Source: Brevibacterium permense
GTDB taxonomy: Bacteria; Actinomycetota; Actinomycetes; Actinomycetales; Brevibacteriaceae
DNA length: 64,000 bases
Direction: 5' to 3'
NCBI RefSeq assembly: GCF_013280495.1
Contig: NZ_JABSSX010000005.1
Location: forward strand, 62,001-126,000
Of this stretch, positions 52,232-61,050 are shown one piece after another. Made by a program: the position numbers and the translations under genes. The notes under the pieces are model-generated. The model worked only from the letters and a program-made list of their open reading frames with translations, did no database searches and was not told the origin of the DNA. The first letter of the stretch is position 1. Every line of letters begins with the position of its first letter.

Positions 52232-52981
52232 TCAGACCGACCGCAGCCATTCGTCGACGGTCTTATCGGATATTCTCGGTGACGGTGGGATGAGGCCGTC
52301 ACGGGCCATCGGTCCGGGCAGGGGAATGCCCACGACCCTCGAACGCCTGGTCCCATCTCTCCGGGCACGTGCCATGGCAAGTCGGCGGGCGATCTCGGCG
52401 AAGTCGCTGATCTCAGGACCGGCGACCTCGATGGTGCCGCGCTCGCGTGCGTCGATGGCTTCGGCCATCATGCGGGCCGCCTCGGTGACGGCCAGGGCCT
52501 GCACGCGCATCTTCGGCACGAAGCGCAGCGGCCCGGCCTTGACCGTCATCGTGTCGACGAGTTCGAACCACTGAGCCGACCGGAACATCAGCAGCCGCTT
52601 GTCCGGGACGAGCCGGCGAAATATCCGCTCCTGCATGGCTTTGCCCTGGTAATAGCCCATCAGCCGCGACTCGGCGGCCTCGGGGCGGAACGCGATCGAC
52701 AGGACGGCCACGGAGGTGCCGGGCTGCTCGGCCGCCGCCTCGGCGATCGAACGGGAGCTGCGTGAGAAGAAGTCGATGGCTTTCTGGGCGTTCATCGTCA
52801 GCTGGTTGACGCAGTCGACGAGCACGTCGCTGCCCTCGGCCGCCTCGGCGACTCCCTGACCGGTCACCGTGTCGACCCCGCTCCCGCGATGAGCGGCGAT
52901 GACTCTGTGACCGCGTTCCCGCAGCTGGGGCACCAACTGCGCGCCGAAGGTTCCGGTGGCTCCATAGACGGTGATCTGCAT
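52232..52981 (-). CDS. NAD(P)-binding NmrA-like atypical SDR
   Basis: This is a 249-aa Rossmann protein. The nucleotide loop is VYGATGTFGAQL at the start (residues 4-15). The first strand is followed by a charged helix, and the tail KSFDxx-type catalytic YxxxK is not obvious, so it is likely a regulatory or quinone-reductase-like atypical SDR. I start at the ATG at 52981 with a GAGGGG site. It is downstream of the DUF4097 gene in the same direction, separated by 67 bp; co-transcription is possible but not certain. Confidence 0.8.
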   Translation of the reverse strand: MQITVYGATGTFGAQLVPQLRERGHRVIAAHRGSGVDTVTGQGVAEAAEGSDVLVDCVNQLTMNAQKAIDFFSRSSRSIAEAAAEQPGTSVAVLSIAFRPEAAESRLMGYYQGKAMQERIFRRLVPDKRLLMFRSAQWFELVDTMTVKAGPLRFVPKMRVQALAVTEAARMMAEAIDARERGTIEVAGPEISDFAEIARRLAMARARRDGTRRSRVVGIPLPGPMARDGLIPPSPRISDKTVDEWLRSV

Positions 52982-53048
52982 GATCGTCGACCCCTCAGAC
53001 GCCGCACGGGCGGCCCGAATTCGAACCCGCCCGTGCGCCGGTCGTTTC

Positions 53049-53984
53049 TCAGTTCTGGTTGACTGTGACGGTACCAGTATCGGCTGTGGCCGAGATCGGA
53101 ACGAGGATCTTGCCCTTGGCTTCCTTCGGGTCGTCCGCCACATCGTACTTCTTCAGATCGGAAGCGAGGTCGACGGTGCCGTCATTGGACTTCGCGTTGA
53201 TCCGGTAGAAGAAGTCCTTATCAAGCTCTTCTGAGGTGAGCTTGAGATTCGGCACTCGCATGTCGATCGAGCCTTCTTCTGTCTTCGCGATGATTCCGCC
53301 GGTGGGCATCGCCTGATCGGTGAAGTCGAGGTCGACGGTTCCCGTCGAACTGACCACGTCGATGCGGTCGCTGACGGTGAGGTTCTCGCCTTCGATGGCA
53401 CCGACCCCGGTCTTGGCCGACACCGTCCCGAAGTCTCCGTCCAGGTAGGTGGCACCCCAATCGCTCGTGGTCCGCACCTTCTCTGCCGAACCGGTCACGT
53501 TCGCGGTTCCACCGCCGGTATCGGCGTTGATCTCGGCGAAGTCGCCGGTGACATCGAACCGGCCGTAGTTGCCGTCGAAGTCCAGCGCAAGGTCTTTCGC
53601 CTCACTGGTCGGGATGGTGACGGTCAACCGGGTGTTCTCGAGTTTCCCGCCGTTCTTCACGGCCACCTCGGCGGTATCGGCTCGACTGTCGACCTCAAGG
53701 TCCGCGGAGCTGTCACGGGGACCGGTGCCGGTGAGCTTCACGGTCGCCTCGGCGACGTCGGCGGTCTTGATGTCGACGGCACCACCGGAGTCGAGGCCGA
53801 TCTTGAGTTCCTTCATCGCCTTCGGCAGCGGTTCGGACGATTCGATCCGCCCGTAGTCGAGGCGGGAAGCGGCTTGGGCGGTGCTGACGATGACGGGGAC
53901 GAGGAGGACGACGGCGGCGAGGACGACGAGGACCGCGCGCAGACCGACGCGGGCGGATTCGCTGATGCGCACTGTGGCAGGCAT
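53049..53984 (-). CDS. DUF4097-type beta-helix envelope protein
   Basis: This 311-aa protein starts with a basic stretch and one membrane segment (AVLVVLAAVVLLVPVIVSTAQA, about 17-38), either a signal or an anchor. It continues as a repetitive beta-rich domain of the DUF4097/DUF2154 type: runs such as GNYGRFDVTGDFAEINADTG and SSTGTVDLDFTD are turn-strand repeats. Proteins of this kind (LiaF-like or adhesin-like) act at the membrane in stress sensing. It begins one base after the response regulator stop, so it belongs to the kinase/regulator operon and is probably part of the same signalling unit. Confidence 0.8.
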   Translation of the reverse strand: MPATVRISESARVGLRAVLVVLAAVVLLVPVIVSTAQAASRLDYGRIESSEPLPKAMKELKIGLDSGGAVDIKTADVAEATVKLTGTGPRDSSADLEVDSRADTAEVAVKNGGKLENTRLTVTIPTSEAKDLALDFDGNYGRFDVTGDFAEINADTGGGTANVTGSAEKVRTTSDWGATYLDGDFGTVSAKTGVGAIEGENLTVSDRIDVVSSTGTVDLDFTDQAMPTGGIIAKTEEGSIDMRVPNLKLTSEELDKDFFYRINAKSNDGTVDLASDLKKYDVADDPKEAKGKILVPISATADTGTVTVNQN

Positions 53985-53985
53985 T

Positions 53986-54630
53986 CTAGGCTCCGAGGAA
54001 TGTGAGGACGGCGAGGACCCGGCGGTTCTCCGAGGTGTCGGCGGTGAGGCCGAACTTCGTGAACACCGAGGAGATGTGCTTTTCTACGGCACCGGCACTG
54101 AGGTACAGGGTGCGGGCGATCGCGGCATTGGACTTGCCCTCTGCCATGAGCTGGAGGACTTCGAGTTCCCGAGGACTCAGAGTCGAGAGTCCGTCTTTCT
54201 TGCGCGTGCGCACCAGGATCTGGGACACGACCTCCGGGTCGAGGACGGTGCCGCCTCCGGCGACCTCGTCGACGGCGGTGAGGAAGTCTTCGACATCGGC
54301 GACTCGGTCTTTGAGCAGGTAGCCGAAGCCGCCGGTGTTCTCGGCGATGAGTTCGGACGCGTACTGCTCCTCCACGTACTGGCTGAACACGAGGACCTTG
54401 ACGTCCGGGTTCTGCTTGCGGATGAGGACGGCGGCGCGGATGCCTTCGTCGGTGAACGTCGGGGGCATGCGCACGTCGATGACGGCGAGGTCCGGCGGAT
54501 CGTTGTGGACGACCGCGAGGAGTTCACTGGCGTCGGGCACGGCGGCGATGACTTCGTGCCCGGCGTCGGCGAGCAGCCTTTCGAGTCCGGCCCGCAGGAC
54601 GGCGGAGTCTTCAGCGATTACGATGCGCAT
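53986..54630 (-). CDS. NarL/LuxR-type response regulator of the Lia-like unit
   Basis: This DNA-binding response regulator is 214 aa. The receiver domain spans 1-120, with phosphorylation at Asp52 in DLAVIDVRMPP, acidic residues Glu7/Asp8 and Lys in LLKDR. The LuxR HTH is at about 147-205: LSPRELEVLQLMAEGKSNAAIARTLYLSAGAVEKHISSVFTKFGL. Its ATG (54630) overlaps the end of the kinase gene by 13 bases. With the DUF4097 gene immediately downstream it mirrors liaS-liaR-liaF type stress modules. The targets are unknown. Confidence 0.9.
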   Translation of the reverse strand: MRIVIAEDSAVLRAGLERLLADAGHEVIAAVPDASELLAVVHNDPPDLAVIDVRMPPTFTDEGIRAAVLIRKQNPDVKVLVFSQYVEEQYASELIAENTGGFGYLLKDRVADVEDFLTAVDEVAGGGTVLDPEVVSQILVRTRKKDGLSTLSPRELEVLQLMAEGKSNAAIARTLYLSAGAVEKHISSVFTKFGLTADTSENRRVLAVLTFLGA

Positions 54631-56555
54631 GGCACCTCCACAACTACAGTCGTTGGCCCACCTGCGGGGCTGGTCAGGTTCAGTGTGCCACGGGCGGCTT
54701 CGACCCGGTCGATGAGACCGGCGATCCCGGTGTGACGCCCGGTGCGGTCGACACGAGCACCGCCGTGGCCGTTGTCGGTGACGACGATCTGCACACCGCT
54801 CTCGGTCGGTGCGATGAACACGCTGGCGCGGGTGGCGCCGGAGTGCTTGGCGATGTTCGTCAGGCATTCGGCGACGACGAAGTAGGACACGGCCTCGGCT
54901 TCGCGTCCGATCCGCCCCTCGAGGCGGACATCGACGTCGATGGGGATCGTCGACCGTCCGGCCAGGGCGGAGACTGCGGCGTCGAGTCCGCGGTCGGTGA
55001 GGACAGCGGGGTGGATTCCGCGGGCCAGCTGGCGGAGTTCGTTGACGATGCCCTTTGCTTCGGTATGGGCTTCGGCCACGAGTTCCTTCGCCTTCTCCGG
55101 ATCGGAGTCGATCTTCGTCTTCGCCATTCCCAGAGTCATGGTCAGGGCGACGAGGCGGGGCTGGGCTCCGTCGTGGAGGTCGCGTTCGATGCGCAGACGT
55201 TCCGCCGCGGCCGCCTCGAGGCCGGCCATTCGGGCCCGATCGAGTTCCGTGACTTCGGCCTGCAGCGCCACGGTGCGGGCCGGGGCGAGCAGCGCCCGGT
55301 CGAGGGCGCGATCGAGCAGCGGGGCGAACCACAGGATGGCCAGGGAGCTGGCGAGGACGATGACGGAGCCGATGGCCACACCGATGCGGGCCGGACCGTC
55401 GATGGTTTCGCCGATGAAGAAGGTGTTGACTCCATGGGGGTTGATGGCGGCGAAGATGCCGAAGATCGATCCGCAGATTGCGGCGATGGTGCCGGCGACG
55501 ACGATCAGGCCGAGGAGCATCTTGATGTAGTGGTGGGCGGTCGAGCGCCAGAAGGCACCGGATTTCACCTGCAGCCAGCGGTTGTGGAGGAAGCGGCCCA
55601 TGCCGGGATCGCGATTGCTGCTTTCGATCTTCGGGACGGGGATCTTATCGGAGTAGATGAGTTCGGCCCGGTAGCGTTCGGCGTTGTTCACGCCCTGCTG
55701 AACGAGGACCCAGACGAGGAGGGCGAGAACGCCGAGCCCGAGGGCGAAGATTCCGCCGATTCCGGTGAACAGCAGTCCCAGCGGGATCCACGCCCAGATC
55801 AGGGCGAGGACGGCGGAGAGCACGAGGTTCGCGACGCCGATGATTCCGGTGGGGCGTTTGGGCCAGGTGATGGGCCCGTCGGCGGGGATCTCGGTGACCT
55901 CGTCCCGGCTCAGCGGCAGTGAGCCGGTGACCGGGGCGGGTTCGGTGCGTTGCCTCCCTCGCCGAGGTGGTCGTGGGGGTGGCATCGGAGGCGGCCCCTG
56001 GCGGGGTGGTCGCTGTTGGCGCGGTTGCTGGGGCTGCCGCGGTTGCTGGGGTTGCTGTCCGGCGGGGCCATAGGAGGCCGGGGCCGAGGGGTAGGTGCGA
56101 GGAGCGGAGTGGCTGGGTGCTGAGGCGCGGTTCGGGGATGCGAGGTGGGCCGCCGGAGCCTGTCCGGGCGGCGGAGTCTGCCCGGTTTGCGGAGTCTGTG
56201 GGGCCTGCGGCCCTTGCTCACAGACGCGGGGCGGCGCTTGTGCGCACTGCCTGGTCGGCTGCTGGGGATCCTGCGACTGTCCATAAGCCTGCGACTGCTG
56301 CGGGCACTGGCGAGTCGAACCGGAAGCGAACGGCACGTCGAGATCGAGCGGCTTGGTCCGGAACTCTCCGGCCTGGCTGGCCGTCGGCTCATCTATCTCT
56401 GTGGTCGGCGGGGCGTTGACGATCGCCTCGGCGCTGATGGATTCTTCGCGCCCACCGGCGCTGGGGGCCGCCTCGGCGTCGGGGATCTGAGGCTCCACCG
56501 GATCGGTGCCATGCGGCTCCTGATCCTGCGGGTTCTCGGGGGTCTTCTCACTCAT
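54618..56555 (-). CDS. Sensor histidine kinase with long disordered N-terminus (HisKA_3)
   Basis: This membrane kinase is 645 aa from the ATG at 56555. The first 240 residues are cytoplasmic and disordered, rich in Pro, Gln and Ala (QQPQQPRQPQQPRQQRPPRQ near 190). Five spans follow between about 255 and 445. The phosphoacceptor is His461 in RIERDLHDGAQPRLVAL. The ATPase domain ends with VVTDNGHGGARVDRTGRHTGIAGLIDRVEAARGTLNL. It is co-transcribed with its response regulator and the DUF4097 protein. The P/Q-rich region is unusually long for this family and may bind partners; it carries no other motif. Confidence 0.88.
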   Translation of the reverse strand: MSEKTPENPQDQEPHGTDPVEPQIPDAEAAPSAGGREESISAEAIVNAPPTTEIDEPTASQAGEFRTKPLDLDVPFASGSTRQCPQQSQAYGQSQDPQQPTRQCAQAPPRVCEQGPQAPQTPQTGQTPPPGQAPAAHLASPNRASAPSHSAPRTYPSAPASYGPAGQQPQQPRQPQQPRQQRPPRQGPPPMPPPRPPRRGRQRTEPAPVTGSLPLSRDEVTEIPADGPITWPKRPTGIIGVANLVLSAVLALIWAWIPLGLLFTGIGGIFALGLGVLALLVWVLVQQGVNNAERYRAELIYSDKIPVPKIESSNRDPGMGRFLHNRWLQVKSGAFWRSTAHHYIKMLLGLIVVAGTIAAICGSIFGIFAAINPHGVNTFFIGETIDGPARIGVAIGSVIVLASSLAILWFAPLLDRALDRALLAPARTVALQAEVTELDRARMAGLEAAAAERLRIERDLHDGAQPRLVALTMTLGMAKTKIDSDPEKAKELVAEAHTEAKGIVNELRQLARGIHPAVLTDRGLDAAVSALAGRSTIPIDVDVRLEGRIGREAEAVSYFVVAECLTNIAKHSGATRASVFIAPTESGVQIVVTDNGHGGARVDRTGRHTGIAGLIDRVEAARGTLNLTSPAGGPTTVVVEVPCAS

Positions 56556-56709
56556 AGCAATAACGCTACGGGAGTGACGTCGCGGCCAACAGCACGAAGA
56601 CCTCCGACCCCACATCGGGTTTTCCCCCGCGGCAGTGACCGGACCCACCATTCGCCACCGTCAGCGACAGAACACCCCGGTGACGGCTGATTGCGCCGTT
56701 ACCGACGCA

Positions 56710-57999
56710 TCACACCGCTGCAACGGCAGGACGAGTCTCTGACGATGCCTCGCGGTCCGAGTCGCCCGCGGCACCGTTGGCCGAAGCCGCACCTCCACCG
56801 ACAGCTCCCGCCGTCGCGTCGAGGGCCTGCGCGAGGTCGGCGAGGATGTCGTCGATGTCCTCGATGCCGACCGAGAGGCGGATGAACGCCCCGTCGATGC
56901 TCAGCTCGCAGTCGGCCACGGCCAGGTGCGTCATCGTCGCGGGATGATCGATGAGGGACTCGACTCCGCCGAGCGACTCGGCCAGGGTGATCAGCTTCGT
57001 GCTCTTCACGAGCGCCAGCGCACGCTCCTCGGTGTCGGTGCGCAGGGAGACCACTCCCCCGAACCCGTTCATCTGCGCCTTCGCGACCTCATGCCCCGGG
57101 TGGGAAGGCAGTCCGGGGTAGAGCACCTCGGCGATCTCATCGCGTGTCTCCAGCCATTCGGCCACGGCCTGCGCGTTCTCGCAGTGGGCCTTCATCCGCA
57201 CCGGCAGGGTCTTGATCCCGCGCCGGGTCAGCCACGCGTCGAAGGGGGCGATCCCCAGGCTCACGGAGGCCAGGTGGCTCTCGAGACGCCCGACCACCTC
57301 GGCGGCGCGGGCGCAGGTGGTGCCGTCACCGGCGAGCACGGCACCGCCGATGACATCGGAATGGCCGTTGATGAACTTCGTCGTCGAGTGGATGACGAGA
57401 TCGGCGCCGAGGTCGAGCGGGCGCTGCAGGATCGGGGTCGCGAACGTCGAATCGACGGCCAGCAGCGCGTTCGCCTCGTGCGCGAGCAGAGCGGTCTCGG
57501 CGATGTCGACGATGTCGAGGCCGGGGTTGCTCGGCGTCTCGACCCACACGATCGCGGTCTTCTCGCTGATTGCGGCCGCCAGCGCAGTCGTATCAGTGAG
57601 GTCGACGGTGCGGATGCCCACGCCCCACCGTTCGTATTCGTTCTTCAGCAGGCGGTACGTGCCGCCGTAGACGTCGCGGGGAATGATGATCTCATCACCG
57701 GGTCCCAGCAGCGCGGAGAACACCGCCACTTCTGCGGACGTGCCTGAGTTGACCGCGGCTGCGAACGTCGCATTCTCGAGTTCGCACAGTGCCTCTTCGA
57801 GGTCGCTGCGGTTCGGGGTGCCGGTGCGCGCGTAGTCGAAGCCTGCGCGAGTGTCGCCCGGGGTGTCCATCATGAAGGTCGAGGTCTGGAAGATCGGAGC
57901 CACAACCGAACCGGTGTGCGCTTCGGGCGTAGCTCCCGAGTGCACCGATCGGGTCGAGATTCCGGCGGGTGTTGTGGGCTCGGTGGCAAATGAACTCAC
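56710..57999 (-). CDS. metB: Cystathionine gamma-synthase family PLP enzyme
   Basis: This trans-sulfuration enzyme joins cysteine with an activated homoserine to make cystathionine. It is 429 aa. PLP binds to Lys208 in HSTTKFINGHSDVIGG; YARTGTPNR (57-65) and the turn VYGGTYRLL are further family features. The CGS/CGL/Met-sulfhydrylase group cannot be split with certainty from sequence alone; metB fits best. The C-terminal 30 residues are an Ala/Gly/Ser tail. It starts at GTG 57999 with GGAAGG upstream, preceded by a strong 14-bp-arm hairpin in the leader (58017-58051). Confidence 0.87.
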   Translation of the reverse strand: MSSFATEPTTPAGISTRSVHSGATPEAHTGSVVAPIFQTSTFMMDTPGDTRAGFDYARTGTPNRSDLEEALCELENATFAAAVNSGTSAEVAVFSALLGPGDEIIIPRDVYGGTYRLLKNEYERWGVGIRTVDLTDTTALAAAISEKTAIVWVETPSNPGLDIVDIAETALLAHEANALLAVDSTFATPILQRPLDLGADLVIHSTTKFINGHSDVIGGAVLAGDGTTCARAAEVVGRLESHLASVSLGIAPFDAWLTRRGIKTLPVRMKAHCENAQAVAEWLETRDEIAEVLYPGLPSHPGHEVAKAQMNGFGGVVSLRTDTEERALALVKSTKLITLAESLGGVESLIDHPATMTHLAVADCELSIDGAFIRLSVGIEDIDDILADLAQALDATAGAVGGGAASANGAAGDSDREASSETRPAVAAV

Positions 58000-58016
58000 G
58001 GCGGATCCTTCCTTCG

Positions 58017-58051
58017 CTGATGGTGACCGCTGCTTCTGCGGTCACCATCAG
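58017..58051 (-). promoter_or_regulatory. 5'-leader hairpin before metB
   Basis: CTGATGGTGACCGC (58017-58030) and GCGGTCACCATCAG (58038-58051) form a perfect 14-bp stem with a 7-base loop. It lies 17 bases upstream of the GTG, next to the GGAAGG site. A second, partly complementary GC-rich element (CGCGCGCG...CGCGCGCG) is farther upstream (about 58070-58097). No known SAM riboswitch core is seen. Control of metB expression is inferred from position. Confidence 0.6.
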
Positions 58052-58441
58052 TCTGATCTGCCGCGGACCCCACGCGCGCGCTCCATGACGCGCGCGGTCA
58101 TTCCACGTCATAATGTCCGTCATCTTTCGACGCAGAACGTCATCATCACCCGCCTAGTCAGCTCGCCGTCCCATGTGACCGTGGCCCTACCGACGCCCGT
58201 TCTTCGCCGAGGCGGCTCACTGTCCCGGGTGAGAACGTCGACGGCAATGCCGGCACCGGCGAGGACTGCCGGGGACAGTCTCTGCCCCGCCGACCGATAC
58301 TTCCGAGGGATACCGTCCAGCGGTCACCTCATACTCGCCGCGGCCGATCGTGTGAGAATGGCGATGAGCACGCCCGACCACGCGGCCGCCTCGCTCGGCG
58401 ACTGACGCCGAGCCCGGGCCAGCCGGTAAAAGGAGAGAACC
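58052..58441. promoter_or_regulatory. Divergent leader/promoter region, metB and nitronate monooxygenase
   Basis: The gap holds the metB leader (see the hairpin at 58017-58051 and the GC stem at about 58070-58097) and, on the plus strand, the promoter of the next gene. It includes one GCCGAGGCGG decamer at 58206-58215. No convincing gene is present. Confidence 0.5.
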
Positions 58442-59473
58442 GTGACGATCGCCTTCGCGAAGACCTCACTGCCCATCATCGGTGCCCCCATGGCCGGTGG
58501 GACGACGACGCCCGAACTCACCGAGGCTGTCGCCCGGGCCGGCGGATTCCCATTCGTCGCGGGCGGCTATCTCACCGTCGAGGCCCTCGCTCCGCTTATC
58601 ACACGGATGCGTGAGACGACCTCGAACTTCGGCGTCAACCTCTTCGCTCCGAATCCCGTCCCCGTCGATCGCGAGGCTTTCGACGACTTCGTCAGTGCGC
58701 TCGAACCAGCCGCGGCAGCCCGCGGGATCACGCTCGATCACGAGCCGGTCGAGGATGACGACCATTTCGACGACAAGCTCGACTGGCTCACCGAGCACCC
58801 TGTTCCTCTGGTATCGCTGACGTTCAATCTGCCCACCGCCGAGGCGGTCGACCGCCTCCACGCCGTCGGCACTCAGGTCGTCGCCACCGTCACCTCGGTT
58901 CCCGAGGCTCGTGCGGCCGCCGAAGTCGGGGTCGACGGGCTCATCGTCCAGGGGCCGCGTGCCGGCGGACATTCGGGTACGGCCGATCCGACGCGGACCA
59001 TCGAGGACCGCGCGACCGTCGATCTCGTCCATGACATCCTCGCCGAGGTGGACCTGCCCGTGGCAGCCGGAGGCGGAGTCGACGGTGAAGCAATGGTGGG
59101 TGACCTCCTCGGTGCTGGGGCGAGCGCCGTCCTCGTCGGCACCCTGCTGCTGCGCTCCGACGAGGCGGGCACAGCACCGACGCATCGGGCCGCACTCGCC
59201 GCCGACGAGTTCACGGAGACGCGGCTGACCAGGGCGTTCACGGGACGGCCGGCGCGGGCACTGGTCAATGACTTCGTGCGGACGTTCGACTCGATCGCCG
59301 TCGACGCCTACCCGGCGGTGCACCATGTGACCAAGGAATTCCGGGCCGCGGCGAAGAAGGCCGATGACCCGCACGGCCTGCACCTGTGGGCCGGGACCGG
59401 CTACCGCAGCGCCCAGGAAGGATCGGCGGAGACCATCGTCAAGAACCTCGGCGCCGGATTCGCCCGCGAGTAG
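58442..59473 (+). CDS. Nitronate monooxygenase (2-nitropropane dioxygenase family)
   Basis: This FMN TIM-barrel enzyme oxidises nitronates, including the toxin propionate-3-nitronate, with O2. It is 343 aa. It starts at GTG 58442 with AAAGGAG upstream. PIIGAPMAGGTTTPELTEAV is the N-terminal FMN-binding signature, and GLIVQGPRAGGHSGTADP with PVAAGGGVDGEAMVGDLLGAGASAVLVGTLLLRSDEAG completes it. The conserved His in GGHSG is present. It stands alone between the metB control region and a regulator remnant. Confidence 0.88.
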   Translation: MTIAFAKTSLPIIGAPMAGGTTTPELTEAVARAGGFPFVAGGYLTVEALAPLITRMRETTSNFGVNLFAPNPVPVDREAFDDFVSALEPAAAARGITLDHEPVEDDDHFDDKLDWLTEHPVPLVSLTFNLPTAEAVDRLHAVGTQVVATVTSVPEARAAAEVGVDGLIVQGPRAGGHSGTADPTRTIEDRATVDLVHDILAEVDLPVAAGGGVDGEAMVGDLLGAGASAVLVGTLLLRSDEAGTAPTHRAALAADEFTETRLTRAFTGRPARALVNDFVRTFDSIAVDAYPAVHHVTKEFRAAAKKADDPHGLHLWAGTGYRSAQEGSAETIVKNLGAGFARE

Positions 59474-59816
59474 TCAACGAGCCGGCGTCCCCCGCACACG
59501 CCCCTCTCCGAACCGCGCCGCTCAGCTCCCGGCGACGACCAACCCGGAGTCGTCGGCGGCGACGACGATCTGGGTACGGTCGCACAGTCCCAGCTTCGAC
59601 AAGATCCTCGAGACGTGAGTGTTCACGGGGACGGACGCGGGTGTGCACGGCCACCTCGGCGGAGGTTTCGGCATCAGGGGATGCGCGAACGCGTCGAAGC
59701 CTTGGACGGGAGCCTGCAGGTGGGGCCGACTCAACACCGCCTCAGGTACGTGTCGAGCATCCGGTGCCATACTGGAAGTCCCCTCCTGCTTTCCCTTCTG
59801 GAAGGACTGTCGCCCC
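59474..59816. other. Gap with a LuxR-type regulator remnant
   Basis: Nothing intact is encoded here. The minus strand carries the last 35 or so residues of a response-regulator HTH domain (59522-59640) and one CCACCTCGGC decamer near 59655. The plus strand holds the leader of the next membrane-protein gene with GGAAGGA at 59800-59806. Confidence 0.5.
59522..59640 (-). pseudogene. C-terminal fragment of a LuxR-family regulator
   Basis: The end VNTHVSRILSKLGLCDRTQIVV (in two parts: VNTHVSRILSKLG and CDRTQIVVAADDSGL) is the recognition helix and tail of a NarL/LuxR HTH domain. Upstream, the frame breaks at 59640-59680, where the preceding AEVAVHTRV-type helix is in another frame. The receiver domain is absent, so this is a relic of a lost two-component regulator. 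Confidence 0.6.
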
Positions 59817-60704
59817 ATGTCACAGCCGCCTCCCGCCGCTTCTGCACCTCCGCCCTCGTCGGCGACCGCCTCGGCGTCGGATCCGAAGGCACCGAGACAA
59901 TCGGTGCGTATCCTGCGGCGCACGATCGCCATCGTCATCGTCGTGGCCTTCAGCCTGGCTGCGGCCGGCGGGATCATCGTCCTCCTCGGCGACATCGAGT
60001 CCGAAGCGACGTATAAAGTCATCGGCACCACGGCTCTGACCGGCGCCGTCAGTGTCGCAGCGTTCTGCGGAGCCACGCTCATCGGTCGCCGGGTCCAGTG
60101 GTTCGGGATCGTCACGATCGGCATGGCTGCAGTCACGATGGCGCTGAGTCTGTGGTTCCTCTGGGGCGATCCATTTGGTGGACCGGATAACTACGATGTC
60201 TGGGACTTCCTGTTCAAAACCCTGTCCTCGTTCGCACTCCTCACCGCTGTCGCCTCGATATCCGCGCTCATTCTGCTGTTGGTGCCCCGGTCCTGGATGG
60301 TGCGGATCGGGCTGCCGATCACGCTCGGCCTGCTTGGCCTCGGCACGAGCCTGGTTCTCGTCACGATCTGGGTGGAGTCGGCGTGGGAACTCGAGTGGCT
60401 GACCCGCCTCAACGGGATCGTGTGGATCCTCGCCGCACTCGGGGTCGTCGTCGTGCCGCTGACCTCGCTGCTGCTCAGGGCCGGGTCGAAGCCTGCGCGC
60501 GCCGACCGCGTCGGCGAGACGTCAGCCCGATCGACTCAACCGTCGTCGTCCGAGCCGTCGTCCCAACCGGCGCCGGCCCTGTCGCCTTCGACGCTCGATC
60601 GCATCGACGCCGCTGCGCGGGCCGAGGGCATCACTGCAGACGAGCTCATCGATCGGCTTCTGACCGCGGAGCCTCGAACCCCTTCGGCAGACGAGAGTCG
60701 ATGA
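59817..60704 (+). CDS. Membrane protein of unknown function with disordered ends
   Basis: I do not recognise a named family. The protein is 295 aa from the ATG at 59817 (GGAAGGA upstream). A Pro/Ala/Ser-rich tail of 30 residues is followed by six spans in three pairs (about 35-55, 63-83, 90-108, 130-155, 160-185, 198-220) and a cytoplasmic Ser/Pro-rich C-terminus ending with LDRIDAAARAEGITADELIDRLL, which looks like a small helical interaction motif. The 3' end overlaps the next, convergent, gene by 59 bases. Confidence 0.75.
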   Translation: MSQPPPAASAPPPSSATASASDPKAPRQSVRILRRTIAIVIVVAFSLAAAGGIIVLLGDIESEATYKVIGTTALTGAVSVAAFCGATLIGRRVQWFGIVTIGMAAVTMALSLWFLWGDPFGGPDNYDVWDFLFKTLSSFALLTAVASISALILLLVPRSWMVRIGLPITLGLLGLGTSLVLVTIWVESAWELEWLTRLNGIVWILAALGVVVVPLTSLLLRAGSKPARADRVGETSARSTQPSSSEPSSQPAPALSPSTLDRIDAAARAEGITADELIDRLLTAEPRTPSADESR

Positions 60705-61050
60705 AACCTGCGACGAACGCGCCGAGGACGAGCAGGACGAGGAGCGCGATCATGCCGGCGAAGTTCGACAGCACGGGGTTCTTGAAATCGAACAGTCCCG
60801 GCCAGATGGCGTAGACGACCACACAGCACACGCCCACGAATCCGAACACGTTGAGCGTCGTCTGGCCCGTGGACCGCGCGCGCTTCCCGCTGTGCTTTGA
60901 GGCCTTCTCTTCGGGGGTGCCGAACTCGGCCTCGGGTGTCGTCCCTGCCGCCTCCGCTCTGTCTTTGACCTCGTGGAGAACGGTGAGGACCTGGTCTTCT
61001 TCACACCCGCGCTTGCGCAGGTTCTGGGCGAGCTCGCTGTAGTAGCTCAT
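60646..61050 (-). CDS. HAAS/DUF1700-like membrane protein
   Basis: This 134-aa protein has an N-terminal helical domain MSYYSELAQNLRKRGCEEDQVLTVLHEVKDRAEAAGTTPEAEFGTPEE like the HAAS/DUF1700 signalling domains that pair with PadR- or ECF-type regulators. Two spans follow at about 68-85 and 95-117. The stop lies 59 bases inside the convergent membrane-protein gene, an antisense overlap. The start overlaps the stop of the CPBP protease gene by four bases (ATGA), so those two genes form an operon. It may sense envelope state with the protease. Confidence 0.7.
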   Translation of the reverse strand: MSYYSELAQNLRKRGCEEDQVLTVLHEVKDRAEAAGTTPEAEFGTPEEKASKHSGKRARSTGQTTLNVFGFVGVCCVVVYAIWPGLFDFKNPVLSNFAGMIALLVLLVLGAFVAGFIDSRLPKGFEAPRSEADR

